64,000 bases of DNA from Raffaelea ambrosiae (taxonomy: Eukaryota; Ascomycota; Sordariomycetes; Ophiostomatales; Ophiostomataceae), in NCBI GenBank assembly GCA_002778195.1, contig PCDI01000012.1, positions 1,025,801 through 1,089,800 on the forward strand, in the 5' to 3' direction. The position numbers were made by a program, and so were the translations under genes. Positions 32,335 to 43,758 of this stretch are shown piece by piece. Numbering within the stretch: position 1 is the stretch's first letter; each line of letters starts with the position of its first letter. The notes below the pieces were generated by a model that saw only the letters and a list, made by a program, of their open reading frames with translations, was not told the origin of the DNA and did not search any database.

Positions 32335-33566
32335 TTACTCGTGGTAGTTTTCCACCTTCAGCCCCTTGAACTCGAAAGCCGTCCCTGCCCGGTTGTCCAG
32401 CACCTTCTTGTCGTGCACGTCCTTGACGCGCGCCCGGACGTACTCGGTACCCGTGACGACGGGCTTGCTGTCGTCCTTGTCGGCGTCCGAGAGCAGGCCC
32501 AGGCGGTCCAGCAGCGGTGACGGCACCGGCCGCATCACCGTGGAGTCGCCGGGTCGCACAAAGTAGAGCAGGCCGAGGCGGGGGATGTGGATCTGGTCGG
32601 CCGGCGGCTTGACGACGCGGTGGACGGTGGACTTGATGTAGCCTGGAGGGAAAGTGTTTGTCGACTGTAAGGTTTCATGGTCTCTCTTTTTTTTTTCTTT
32701 CCTTCTTTTTTTCCCCTTTCCTTCTCACTCATCGGATGCTACTCACCATTGGTCAGAAACGTCAACGTGTCGGCGGCGTTGCAGGTGATCCCTCCGGCCA
32801 CCGGCTGCACATACTTCCACGCCCCCTCGGTCGTCTTGATCTGCAGACCGGCCACGTGCTGCGAGAAGAGCAGGGTCAGGCTGCCAAAATCGGTGTGCCC
32901 GCCGTTGGAGTAGGCCAGGGCGCGGTCCCACTCGTCGGGGGTGCGGACATTGTACAGCATGTAGCGCAGATGGTCGTCCGACGTCTTGTCGTAGTCGTGG
33001 GCGTCGGCCAGGAAGCACTCGGGCAGTTCGAGGATGATGGAGATCAGGTCGAACAGAGGACGGACCACCTTGTTCCAGACGTCGCGGTGGAAGGCGGCAA
33101 TCTCGGCGTAGTGCTGCTGGACGAGGGCGTGCCGTCCGACGTGGTCCAGCGACGGGATGGCTTTGGGGATGTTGAGCATCTCCACGTTGTCCTTGATCCC
33201 CGTGTCCCCCACCCAGCGCGAGTTCTCCCGGTAGCCAAAGTACTCGCCCGCCGCAAAGTTGCACGGGTGCGCCCGCTTCTCTTCGAGCGGCTGCTGGAAA
33301 AACGTGTGGCCGATGCTGAACTGGCGCAGCACGCGCTCGTCGTCCAGCCCCGTGTTGACCACCGACCAGAAGCCCACACGCGTGATGGCATCGTGCAGCT
33401 GGGCGGCCAGGGCCTGCTTCCCGCCAGGCTGGTCAAATCGCGCGAGGTCAATCTGCGGCAGCTCAGCCCAGTCCAGGTCTTCCTTTGTGGGCTGGGGCCG
33501 GCTCCATGGCTTGACGAGAGGGATGGTTGCGGAAGGGGTGATGGTGTCGATCGCGCTGGGTGCCAT
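32335..33566 (-). CDS. 2-oxoglutarate/Fe(II)-dependent dioxygenase, IPNS-like
   Basis: A 375-residue protein from exons 33566-32747 and 32642-32335, joined across a 104 nt purine-rich intron. The start ATG precedes MAPSAIDTITPSATIPLVKP. The N-terminal DIOX_N region has LPQIDLARFD and GFWSVVNTGLDD. Iron ligands are His224 and Asp226 in NGGHTDFGS and His281 in STVHRVV. An Arg near 295 in HIPRLGLLYF is placed to bind 2-oxoglutarate. Enzymes of this class hydroxylate, desaturate or cyclise small molecules in the cytosol. It is divergent from a permease with about 750 bases between start codons, which suggests a two-gene catabolic or tailoring unit. The substrate is unknown. Confidence 0.88.
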
Positions 33567-34322
33567 GATGGGGGTGGACAGGGAGTCGTTGCTTTCTGTG
33601 CAATTGGAAAAGGGACAACGGGGCGAATGATAGAGTCTGGAATGGGCTGTATATCTCGTCTGTTTTACATGGGCCTTGAAAAAGTGGAAATGGGACGCAA
33701 TCCTCCTTCCAAGACCTCCCCCGGACACCACCTTATATCAAGCCTGCAGCTGTCATGGATCGCTCCCTGTAGCCAACCATTGGCATCGCTTATGCTTGCT
33801 TCCGCCGAGACACTCTCCCGCTCGTCGGGGTGGGAGTCCGACTGGATGTAGCCTCCCGGTTGATGCCATCGATGACCCCATATTTGCCATCGCACACGTG
33901 CTTTGTCGCGCCTTCCCGAATTAGGAAGAAACCAACTTACACGCGCCCGCATCGATATCTCCGTGCACGTATATGTGGCCGCTATTGCATCATTGAAGCA
34001 AATTTGATTCGGCCAGGGGGAGTATGCCATTTGCGTGCATGATCACGACAGAATGTGCAGACCGACAGACATCCATCCTGGGGCACCTGGCGTAGCATTG
34101 CCTCTCTGGTCGCACTATTGCCCAAATTTTCAGTTCCTTAGCGAGAGCATGGACCCGGGACTCCATAGCAGAGGATGCCTCGGGCGAAGGACAGAGCAGC
34201 TGTCCAGGGTGGCCCGTGGTTAAAAGAGACCGGTCTGGTTCAAGAGATCCTGCTCCCGCCTCCTCACCTCAAGCATGCCCCGGTACACTCCGTCTTGCCA
34301 AGCAAAAGTAGTTAGTTACACA
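33567..34322. promoter_or_regulatory. divergent promoter region, dioxygenase / permease
   Basis: About 750 bases between two outward-facing start codons. It must hold both promoters. No gene or specific operator recognised. Confidence 0.45.
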
Positions 34323-36006
34323 ATGTCTTTGGATCCGGAAAAGTCCAAGGCCACCGCCACCACCACCATCGACCATGTCGTCCCGGTGGCCCGTGATGCT
34401 TCGGCGTCGTTCTCTGACAGAGAGGAGGACAACAGCAGCCACCGCCACGACAGCAACGACACGGCGACAGACCCCGCCATCGCCCCTCCTCTACTGGATC
34501 CGGCTTTCGAGCGCCGCCTCCTCCGCAAAATTGATTTTTGGCTGGTCGGCTTCTATTCGCTGGTCTACATTTTCCGGGTGATCGACTCTTCCAACTACGC
34601 CAATGCCGCCATCATCAACCTCGAGCAGGGCACCGGCATCAAGAAGCAGCTGCACTTGGACGCCGCCAAGTGGGCGTGGACCCAGTCCATTTTCAGCTAC
34701 AGCTACATGATCTTCGAGCCGTCCAACACCCTCCTGCTCAAGACGTTCCGCCCGTCCCGCTGGATGTTTCTCTTGATCTTCTTCTGGGGCGCCGCCGCGT
34801 GCTCCTCCGCGGCGGCGCAGACGTTCTCGGGCATGATGGGCGCGCGGTTTGCCATTGGCGCGGCCGAGGCCGGGTTCTACCCTGCAGTGCTGTACCACAT
34901 GGCCTTCTGGTACCGGCCGTCCGAGCTGCCGAGCCGGATCGCCCTGTTCTATTCGGTGGGCCAGCTGGCGAGCGCTCTGAGCGGGCTGCTCGCGTATGCC
35001 ATCAGCTTCATGGACGGGCTGTCCGGGATCGCAGGCTGGCGCTACTTGTTCATTCTCGAGGGTCTGCCGGCGATCGTGCTGGCCTTTGTGGCGCTGTGGG
35101 GGCTGCCCGACTACCCGGAGACGGCGCGGTTCCTGACGGAGGAGGAGCGGGACGCTCTGCGCGGTCGACTGGGACCGCGGGCACCCTCGGGACGGAAGGG
35201 CCAGTGGGATTTCTCGTCGGTCAAGACACTCCTGAGAGACCCGACCTTTTACACGTTCAACATCTACTGGATCGGCCACGGCATCGGCGGATTTGGCATT
35301 GGCTATGCGCTGCCGACGGTGATCTACCAGCTGGGCTTCACGACGACGGCCAACTCGCAGCTGATGAACATGGTGAGACTGGCGCTGGGCGTTCTCGTTC
35401 TGCTTTCTTTGCTGTGGCTGCTAACTCTCGGGAACAAGCCCCCCTACATTGCCACCTTTTTCTTTCTCAACACGCTCGGCTACTTTCTGCAGCGGAACAT
35501 CATCCGTCCATGGACGACAGCCGTAGCCAGTACGTTTTGTTGTGCATCTCCTCAGTCTTGTTTCTCGCTTTCCACAACACCATCACTGACCAATATCACA
35601 ACATCCAGTCGCCCTGACCATCATCGTCTCCTATGTCATCCTCTACACCGTCAGCAATGCCGTTGTCAAGTATGTCTTCCTCATCGTCGCCATTTCTTGC
35701 ACCGGTTCAGCCTACCCCGTCATCTGGCCCGAACGCATGCGCGCCCTCGAGGGCACTGTCTCGTCCGGCGTGGGCATCGGCTTCACCAACGCCATGGCCC
35801 AGTTCATGGGCATCACGGGCCCCTGGATTTACAGCACCACATTGGGCCCCACCTATCACGTATCCTATGGCATTTGCCTCATTTTCTTGGTGATCGACAT
35901 CTTGGGTCTGCTGGCGTCGTGGTATTTTGTGTGGCGGCGGGACCGGAAGGAGGCCGGCAGCAAGACGCGTGCCGTCGAGGGGGCAGTGGTAGCGGCCGAA
36001 CCATAG
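34323..36006 (+). CDS. MFS permease, Dal5/Tna1 anion:cation symporter type
   Basis: A 512-residue transporter from exons 34323-35372, 35439-35529 and 35609-36006, all in phase. The start at 34323 (MSLDPEKSK) is preferred to an in-frame ATG at 34275. After a polar Ser/Asp-rich N-terminus the helices begin WLVGFYSLVYIFRVIDSSNY. Group motifs are FSYSYMIFEPSNTLLLK, RFAIGAAEAGFYPAVLYHM, the loop LPDYPETARFLTEEERD and FLNTLGYFLQRNIIRPWTTA. Splicing restores NMPPYIATFFFLNTLGYF and then IALTIIVSYVILYTVSN. It should import a small organic acid, vitamin or amide across the plasma membrane. Its partner on the other strand is a 2OG-Fe(II) dioxygenase. Confidence 0.9.
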
Positions 36007-36176
36007 AGATTGGGAGTCTGGGTGCATTTGGTCCTCTCCGAATAACAAAAACACGAAAGACAACGATGGAAGGACGCCTACAACGAAGAAAAAGAGCGGG
36101 ACCCAGTGTTTTTTTCTTTCTTTTTTTTTCTTTCTCATTTTCTATAGGCTAGAAAATTCTTGTCGTTCAAACACAT

Positions 36177-39100
36177 CTACGCCTGATTTGCTTCTGCTTT
36201 CACCTGTCCCTCCCCACGACTCGATTCCCAGCTTTGCAGCAGCGACACGACCCTGCCACGGTCTTCCCGTATGTGTTGGTCTGACCTCTCATCCTCATTC
36301 CACGTGTTCTGCAGCAGGTCCTCTTCCGCGTTCTCGCCCGTAGGCGCAGCAAGAGCGGCTTCCAGTGCGTTATGGAAGGGCCTGTTCGCGGTGCCGCCCG
36401 TGGTGTGCGTGCTGTCGTCCTCGATCTGGAGGTCCACGTCGGCCCCGGCGTGCAGCAGCGCCTCGACACAGCCGTATCGGCCGCCAAAGGCAGCAAGCAT
36501 GAGCGGCGTCCCGAAACAATCGTCTTGGGGACGCTGGTTAGGATCAGCGCCTCGCTCCAGCAGAAAGCTGAGCACGTCGAGTCGGTTGCTGGCCGCCGCT
36601 GCTCCCAATGCACAGCCATACATGCCTTGTTTTGGCGCCAAATTGACAGAGGCCTGGGCTTTGTCAACGAGATACGTAACATGCTCCATCCGGCCCTCGA
36701 ATGCCGCGAGTTCCAAACAACTGCCGTACTGTGGGCTGGTCCATATGGGAGCGTCCACATCACAACCAGCCGCAACCAAGGACTTTAGAAAACATCTTTG
36801 CTTCTCGTCGTCGTTTGTTCCGAATCTGCTGTCTTCGCTGTCGTCGTCGCTCTCGTACATGCCACGTTTCCCAGTAATCGCTGCCTGGAGCAATGGGACA
36901 AGAATGCCTTCCTGGACGACCCTCGTGACATTGGCCTTTTCATCCAACAGGCGCTCCAGGAGAGGCTCGTGGTGACACATGGCACGCGCCAATTTGGGGG
37001 CCGAGACCAGGCCGCTCTCCAGGACACTCCGGATGTGGCCGCCACGGCTCACCAGGTACACAAAGGTATCCTTGTTTCGTTGATCTAGGTCCATGTCTAG
37101 TCGATCTAGGGCGGCGAAGAGCGCACTCGGATATGTGTTGCTCGGCAGCACCATGTTGACATCGGCGCCGCGGTCAATGAGTAGGCTCACCAGTTCTGGT
37201 CTATAGTTGCACACTGCTTCCGCCAAAGGACTTCCGCGGGATGGGGCTTCCAAGACAATGTTAACGTCCGCCCCGGCGTCAATGAGCAACGCCACAATTT
37301 CAAGTCTCTCAGTAGTGCCTGCCGAAACAAGGGGTGCTCTATACTGTGAGCGGTCGAATACCACTTCGTTCACATCCATGGGAAAGCGTTGGATCAGATA
37401 GCGGACGATCTCTATATGATCGTAGCCGGACCAGAAGTCATCAACCATGCCATCTGCTGCGCGTACAAGAAGTTTTCCGGGCAACTTCTCATCACCCTTG
37501 AAGCCGTATCTGGTTGCATAGTCTTCCACCAGGAACTGAAGGACGGGGAGGCGGCCGTTGCACGCGGTGTAGAGGAGAGCTTCCTCAATCGAACGACCGT
37601 CTCCGGGTCTCAGTGTGCTGAGAAGATACCGGAGGAGGGAAATCGATCCACTCTCACAGGCCAGGAGGAAGAGAGACTCGCCCCGTATGCACCGTCTCAC
37701 CACATCTGCCACACCGGGTGCGTTCCACCAGTCCCGCAGCAGGTCATATATGCCGTTGTGTGCCATCAAGAAGGTAGCGTGTTTCCCTCGCGGATACCTT
37801 GATATCGATTGTCCGCGCTCCGCGTCCTTCATCCAGGCACGGTACTGTTCGCTGCTGTTCATTGGCGGGCCCAGGAACAACTTGAGCTGCTCCACGACAA
37901 TGGAGTGTACTGGCAACGGTGACGAAGATGATGCGACGGCTTCTGCTTCCCTCTCCTCCAGCTTTCTAATGCAGAAAGTCCACCTTGTGATGAGGAAATC
38001 GATGATATAGGATCGTACCAGGGGATAGTCATTCTGTGGCAATGATGGGCCAGGACAAAGCTTCGGTCCCAATCTCTGTACATGATCCGTGTAGTTGTTC
38101 AAAATCCGCAGGCAAGCAGTTGCCACGAAAATCTCTGCCCGATGTCGGTTTGGCCGTCCGGATTCCAATGTCTGCGCTTCGAAGAACTCTAAAACTGAGG
38201 CGTGTGGAAAACGCCACGTATTGCTTTCTTCGTCGATGACAAGGAGATCGTTGCAGAGCGCGAGAACGGTATCTTTGTCGAGCTTGCTTCTGAACTCCGG
38301 CATGGCAATGTCTGTGTTGATGCAGATGACGGACAGTATCTCGTCCACGTCGAGAGGACGCTGCAAGAAGAGTACCCACATGATGGCATCGTCGACGCGC
38401 TGCCTGTCGTAGATGTTCCTATCGCATATCTCCTGGTACAGCTCTTCGTACAAGTCTGTGAGTGTTTCTGGCATGTTCTGGAGACGGTCGCGAATCGCTT
38501 CTTCGCTGGAGCAACGAAAGAGGTGCTTCAACTGCAGCTCGGCCCATCTGAACCTACACCAAACGGTTAGATCGGAAAGACACATGGAGAATCGCTTGGA
38601 TGGGCATCGTACATCGATTGACTCCGGCCCAGGAGATTTCGCAAGATCTCGTCTTTCATCGACTTGACACTTTTGGGAGCACGCCTGCCTGCTATCTCCG
38701 ATTGGATGTACTTGGCAATGTCTTGGCTGTTGTCGCTTTGTGCGATGGTGATCCGTGGGCACGAGAAGTCCTGGACTTCGGGGGGCCGGCTGGAAATAAA
38801 AATCTTGACCGGCCGTTGGGCCTCTTCCGCCAAATGCTCAAATACGTCCATCAGCTCAGTGCGCGCATCTTCATCACACTCGTCAAAGGCATCCAGAACA
38901 ATGGTCGTAGCCGCAAATGTGTTGACGGAGTCCAGCAGGTGGCCGGGGCAGTCCTTGGTGTCCATGGACCTTTTTGCGCTGAGTCTGGCTTTGTGGTAGG
39001 CTGACGCCATCTGTGTCCTCAGAGACCGCTGCCCCTGCACAATTTCGTGCGAGGCCAGCTGCCGGACAAAGCTTTGCAGGATGGAGGCAGCATCGTGCTG

Positions 39101-40637
39101 CGAGCTTTGGCTCTTGTTGCAATAAAAGAAGGCGAGGGCTTCCTCTCCAGACCGCGGGAGGCGTTCCATACAGAAGTCAACGACTTTGGACGTCAGAAAC
39201 GACTTGCCCGTTCCGACTGTTTCAGGGGTGGACGGTTAGTGCCTAGCTTCATCGGCTCGCAACGGAGAAAAGCCCCTGTTTTGTACGTACTATATCCCTG
39301 CAGACACAACATCGACGACGCGCCCACGTCGACCCAGGACCGAAATTCGCTCTTGTCCAGAAGCCACTGGCAAGTATCGGGAGTCCGCCGTCTGCTGACG
39401 GCCGTGTGCTGTGCATGGTAGTCGATCGTCGAGATCCAGTCCAGGATCTGGGTGGTTCTGCTCCAATCCTGCTGTTCAAAAAAGGCCTGCATACTCGTGT
39501 CCTTGCGCACCACCCCCTGGTGGATAGAGGCCAGCATCTGGGACCCGCAGGCGTGCGCTACTCGATCGACGGTCGCCTCGCGCTCGGCCAGCGTCGAGAA
39601 GAGCCCAGCAGTCTCGTGTGGATGAAGGATCGCCCTCATAGTTTGCCCGCAGGTACCTTTGCTCACGAGGTGCTCTACGTCGGCCAGGATCTCCAGAGTG
39701 GTCTGGTAGAGCCGAGCGAGGTCATCCATTAGCTGCGTTGTGGCTTCGTCGTCTTCGTGTTTGTTGCTGCCGTCGTCGTCTGGCCGGTAGCTTCTCTCAT
39801 ACACCAAACCAACATTGACCACACGCACAACGCGTTCCGTGCACATCAGCAGCGCCCCCATCTGCTCGTCGTAGTTGGCCGCAACAGCCTGCATACCGTC
39901 ACTAGTCAGTCCTGTTTACAGCAGATGAATCTTCCCACGGCAGAACGAATCAAAGGGATGCCCACCGTCATCGCCCCCTTCAGCAACGGCCATACAATCT
40001 TGGCCGGCCCTGGGATAAACTCGACAGCCACATCGCCGGCCTGCGCCAGTCCGCCAGTCACACGGACCGCGTAGTCGCGCAGAATAATCTCATGGTCGCC
40101 AACCTTGCACTTCCACGTCTTGTCGTCGCATTTTTTGCGCTTGGCATCCATCAGCGCCACCAGCTCATCCAGCACCCCCTTCTGCGAAATGTCCGCCGCG
40201 AGCAGCGGCCGGCCAACCAGCTTGTCGAGGTGGGACCTGGAGACATTGTCCATTTGATCGTAGGCCTCACGCCAGAGGTTTCGGGGCCCTCCCGTGGTTG
40301 GAGTATCGGCACCATCCGTGGCAATCGGATCCGACAAAGGCGTGGTGGTAATGATGGGGACGCGGATTGTGAGCTCTGTCTCGACCGGTGGGGCGCTGCG
40401 GTCATTTTCGGGCAAAGGGGCGGGAGCCGTGCAGGGAGCCGGCTGTAGAAACTCGTCGGAGAGGGGAGACAAGTGGTCATTGGTGGCAGTGGCAGCACGA
40501 ACAGCAGAAGCAGCAGACGCAGCAGATGCAGCAGCCCGGTCTTCGGCGCGGGCTGGCGACGGCGACCTCGACCGTCCAAAGATCCGCCATGCTTTGTGCA
40601 GTCCGCCGTCAGACCTAGACTTGTCGCGAAAAGGCAT
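36177..40637 (-). CDS. NACHT/STAND-type NTPase with ankyrin repeats (fungal NOD-like receptor)
   Basis: A 1425-residue protein from exons 40637-39939, 39888-39291, 39216-38613 and 38553-36177. All phases agree; the first junction (donor GTGGGA) is the least certain. The Ser/Ala/Pro-rich start (residues 1-130) is followed by an alpha-helical N-terminal domain typical of fungal NLRs, with GDHEIILRDYAVRVTGGLAQ. The NACHT domain has the P-loop IGTGKSFLTS (434-438) and Walker B TTIVLDAFDECDE, then FISSRPPE and the splice-restored SMFRWAELQLKHLF. The C-terminal half carries a series of degenerate ankyrin repeats (for example GSPLAEAVCNYRPELVSLLI and GTPLMLAAFGGRYGCVEALL). Such proteins sense ligands and oligomerise in heterokaryon incompatibility or defence. 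They often vary in repeat number. Confidence 0.9.
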
Positions 40638-41345
40638 TCTTCAGAGAAAGAGGAGGCAACGATAAGCACTACAAGTGTATTCACTCATCAAGAAGACAAA
40701 AAAGTCGCCGAGGACAAGAACGTCTGTTCAGCCGTGGAGGGGCAAAAGCGGGAACGGGACGTGTGCACTCCGGCGAAGCGGACGGGGAATTTGATCTGGC
40801 CACCCTGCCTGACCAATGATGGCCAGCTTGGTTTATGCATGCACGGCGAAGCTGACATCCCCAAGTGGGAGAGGAAATGGAACGACGCGAGGCGCACTTT
40901 CAATTCCCACCAATCGTGATATGGGAAACCCCAAAACCGAGAACGCGAGCATTTATTTGCGGTATCAATCAGGGATGAGTGGTGGAGGCGGAAATGGGGA
41001 CAATAATCATGTACAACAACCCACAACTCCGGACATCAAACTTGCTGTGCACATGATTGAGGTTTGAATCGACCAATCAGCTTGTGCTGTGAATTCTTTG
41101 ATTTAAAGTTTTTTTTTTTTTTTTGCGTTGGGTCGATCCTTCTTGACTTGAGAACACAACCTTCTTCCATGCCCAGAATACGATTGGCTGAATCATTTTT
41201 CTTGTGTCGCCACAGGTAAATACAGCTATACGGAGACGCTTTCAGGCCTTGCCAAACACGGTCCTCTTGTGGGAGGGCCCAGAGAAGGACGGGAAGCCAC
41301 AGGCCCATCGACCACTGTGCAGTTGCTATCGACTACCCCATGGTC
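40638..41345. other. intergenic upstream of the NLR gene
   Basis: About 700 bases containing the NLR promoter. The frames here are short and unrecognised. A T run lies near 41108-41123. Confidence 0.4.
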
Positions 41346-41757
41346 CTATTTGACTTGTGTTAGACGCGTCCCTCGGGTTAATGACTGATGATCTGGCTGA
41401 ATAGTCACGACGCAGGTCAACCCGTCCATCAGCTTCTCGCAGACTGCAGCCGGTGAAGACAAAGGTAAAAAAGAAAAACGGTCAGTAATCTAGTCACGGT
41501 TGGAGCTCAGCAGGACAAGTAATGGGGATGCCGTCCAACTTACGACCCAGCAGGCCGTCAGTCAAAGTGCAAAAGTCTTGGTCATTCTTGCCGTCGCAGG
41601 GGGGGTCTAGGAAGAAAGCAATGCGGTCAGTACTAGGCCTATCTGGGAGAAAATGGACTAGGGTGGGCAGCGTACCGCGAGCCTCGATGGCGCGTCCCAT
41701 GGCCATAGACGCCATGGAGAGCGTGATAGCAGAGACTATGACGGAGCTGCAATGCAT
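41346..41757 (-). CDS. Small secreted cysteine-containing protein (effector-like)
   Basis: An 80-residue protein assembled from exons 41757-41676, 41606-41544 and 41443-41346, with introns of 69 and 100 nt. Donors are GTACGC and GTAAGT, and branch sites read TACTGAC. The signal peptide is MHCSSVIVSAITLSMASMAM, ending at GRAIEAR. The mature part reads DPPCDGKNDQDFCTLTDGLL in phase into GLCEKLMDGLTCVVT and has four cysteines, so two disulfides are possible. Without splicing the frame still shows a signal peptide but loses the last two cysteines. I recognise no family. It lies beside the NLR gene, which may be chance. The size and cysteine content are those of fungal effector candidates or pheromone-like peptides. 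Confidence 0.58.
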
Positions 41758-43194
41758 GAAGGGCAGGCTCTGTGCTGGTGTTCTTGGACGTAGTCAATTG
41801 GTTTGGATTCTGCGGCGTCTTGTTGATTATGTTCTCTCGCCTAGGAGTCTCTTGGGAGATGGTGTTCTTTTATTCGCCATTCTGGACTTCATGGGATTCG
41901 TGGAAGCTTCTTTTCTGGCATTCCTTCACTCCGCCGTGCTCCATGGGGCCGATATGGCCTGACGCATGTGTCGTACACACCCCAATTGTCAAGCGTAACC
42001 ACCAACGAAAAGAGGGACCACAACAACTTGATCTCATTCGACAGTGACGTTCAGGATCAGCTGCGTACCACTGTGGCGCTATCTGCCATTGCCACTTTTC
42101 TGGATGGCTAGGATGTGAGTTTGCGTCGTCTTGACGGGTGACAGGTGACAAGATCCTAATGCAAGGAATGCTCACAGCATGCGAACCAAACGGGTCACCC
42201 ATCCGGACCATCCTACAGAGTACCAACCAAGACCAACATTCTCCTGCATGACCTGCATAGTCTTCACCCGCCCAACGCCGGCGGCAAGACGTACATAGAG
42301 AGGGAGCTGTCCGAGGCTTCCGAGCTGTGTTAGAAAGCAGGAGGAGCACATTGGCACTCGATATGCACACCAACGTTTCTCTTTTTCTCATCTTTCTTAT
42401 TTTTATTTTTATATTTTTGGATGACTCAGTTTGTCATAATGGGGAATGCAGTTCGTATATTCTGTTGCTGTTTCGATATTTCTCGCGGTTGAACTACTTT
42501 GAACATTACAAGTAGGGTTCTATTATTATCCTGCTGCCCATGTGTTGTTGTTCTGTTTCAAAAACACAGGGCGGCGCAACTGGTCGTTGTGAGGAAATTG
42601 GTGTCGTTCAAGCTTGTAAGTTCTCGCGGACGTTGAGCTGAACATGTCCTCTTAAAGGATCTAACGCAAGTTGCGGCGTCTGTGAGACACAAATAAATGT
42701 AGACCGGGCAGCCGGCCCCCCAATTGCACTGCCACCGGCTCAGGGTTCCTGAGACGCGGTTGGGCGAGCTTGTTACACCAGGATGGAGTCTTTCTAGACC
42801 CCATCTCGTCTGACGGCCCCCATCTCACGTAACGAGTACCGCGAATCGTGAGACCAGAGAATCGTGAAACCAGATGTAATGCTTAGATGCCGAGGCATGT
42901 CATGGACAGAGAGTTGAGCCGAGTTTGGGCATCACGATAGGTAGCGGGCAATGCGAAGATGAATGCTCGTCATGGAAAAAGGGTTTGTATAAAAGAGTCC
43001 ATTTGTCGTCTACATTTGTGCCGTCAGATTTTGCTCCGGAAAAATAAATATAGAGTAAGTAAAAATTAGATTAAACTGGTATTGTTTTGCCGGGAACTTC
43101 TTTTCATATTCGTACTTGTTTCGGGGTTTTTGATTTTCTGATTTTTTGATTTATATTTATATTTATATTTTCCCACAAATCTACTCCCGCATCA
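41758..43194. other. intergenic, AT-rich to the right
   Basis: About 1.4 kb. Short frames only, and strongly AT-rich low-complexity sequence near 42390-42480 and 43025-43180. No gene supported. Confidence 0.45.
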
Positions 43195-43720
43195 ATGTTC
43201 CAGAATGTGGCATGGGTCCTCTTGGGCCTTGTCCCCGTCTCCGGCCTGGCCCTAATGACTGCACCGCGCGCTTCACCGCCTGCAGTGGCTCCGAGCTCGC
43301 CCAGAAGCCGAACACCGTCGCCACCGTGCTCGGCCACCACGGCTTCGACATCACCACGCTCAACAGCCTCCACCGTGGCAACAACAACGACTTTGGCGTG
43401 GTCGCGCTGGGCAACCTCGTCACCTCCACCGTCCAGTCCACGACGACCGTCTTTCTGACGATATGATCGGCGCCTTCGAGGAGGACCTGCAGTGCACCCT
43501 TGTTCGCCACGCCGCCGTCGAAGCGCAGCATGGGTCATGCGGGGCCGTGTGGACCGCGTGGAGCGCTGCCACGCCCGCGTCCGTCGCCAGGTGGACACCT
43601 TGCCGCCAACGGCCGCCAACGGCCGCCAAATGTCCGGCCGTTGATGTGATTGCAGGCTGGCTGGCCATCCCACCTTTCCGATATTCCGGACACAAGCACT
43701 GCCACGGCCGTTTGTAAGAT
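43195..43720 (+). pseudogene. Frameshifted remnant of a small secreted protein
   Basis: A start codon at 43195 opens a good signal peptide (MFQNVAWVLLGLVPVSGLA). Protein-like sequence then continues in a second frame: PNDCTARFTACSGSELAQKP, LGHHGFDITTLNSLHRG and NNNDFGVVALGNLVTS. After TTTVFL it switches again to DDMIGAFEEDLQCTLVRHAA and AQHGSCGAVWTAW. Two frame changes in under 300 bases with no plausible introns suggest a broken gene with about four cysteines. Near 43600-43630 the sequence repeats GGCCGCCAAC units. The family is not recognised. Confidence 0.4.
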
Positions 43721-43758
43721 TTCGTTGTGGACTCAGGGTCCGTCGGAACACGGAACTC

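Noticed and set aside
43600..43630. Short GGCCGCCAAC repeats, considered as a repeat array
   Set aside because: Only two or three imperfect units with no spacers; nothing CRISPR-like, and the organism is eukaryotic.
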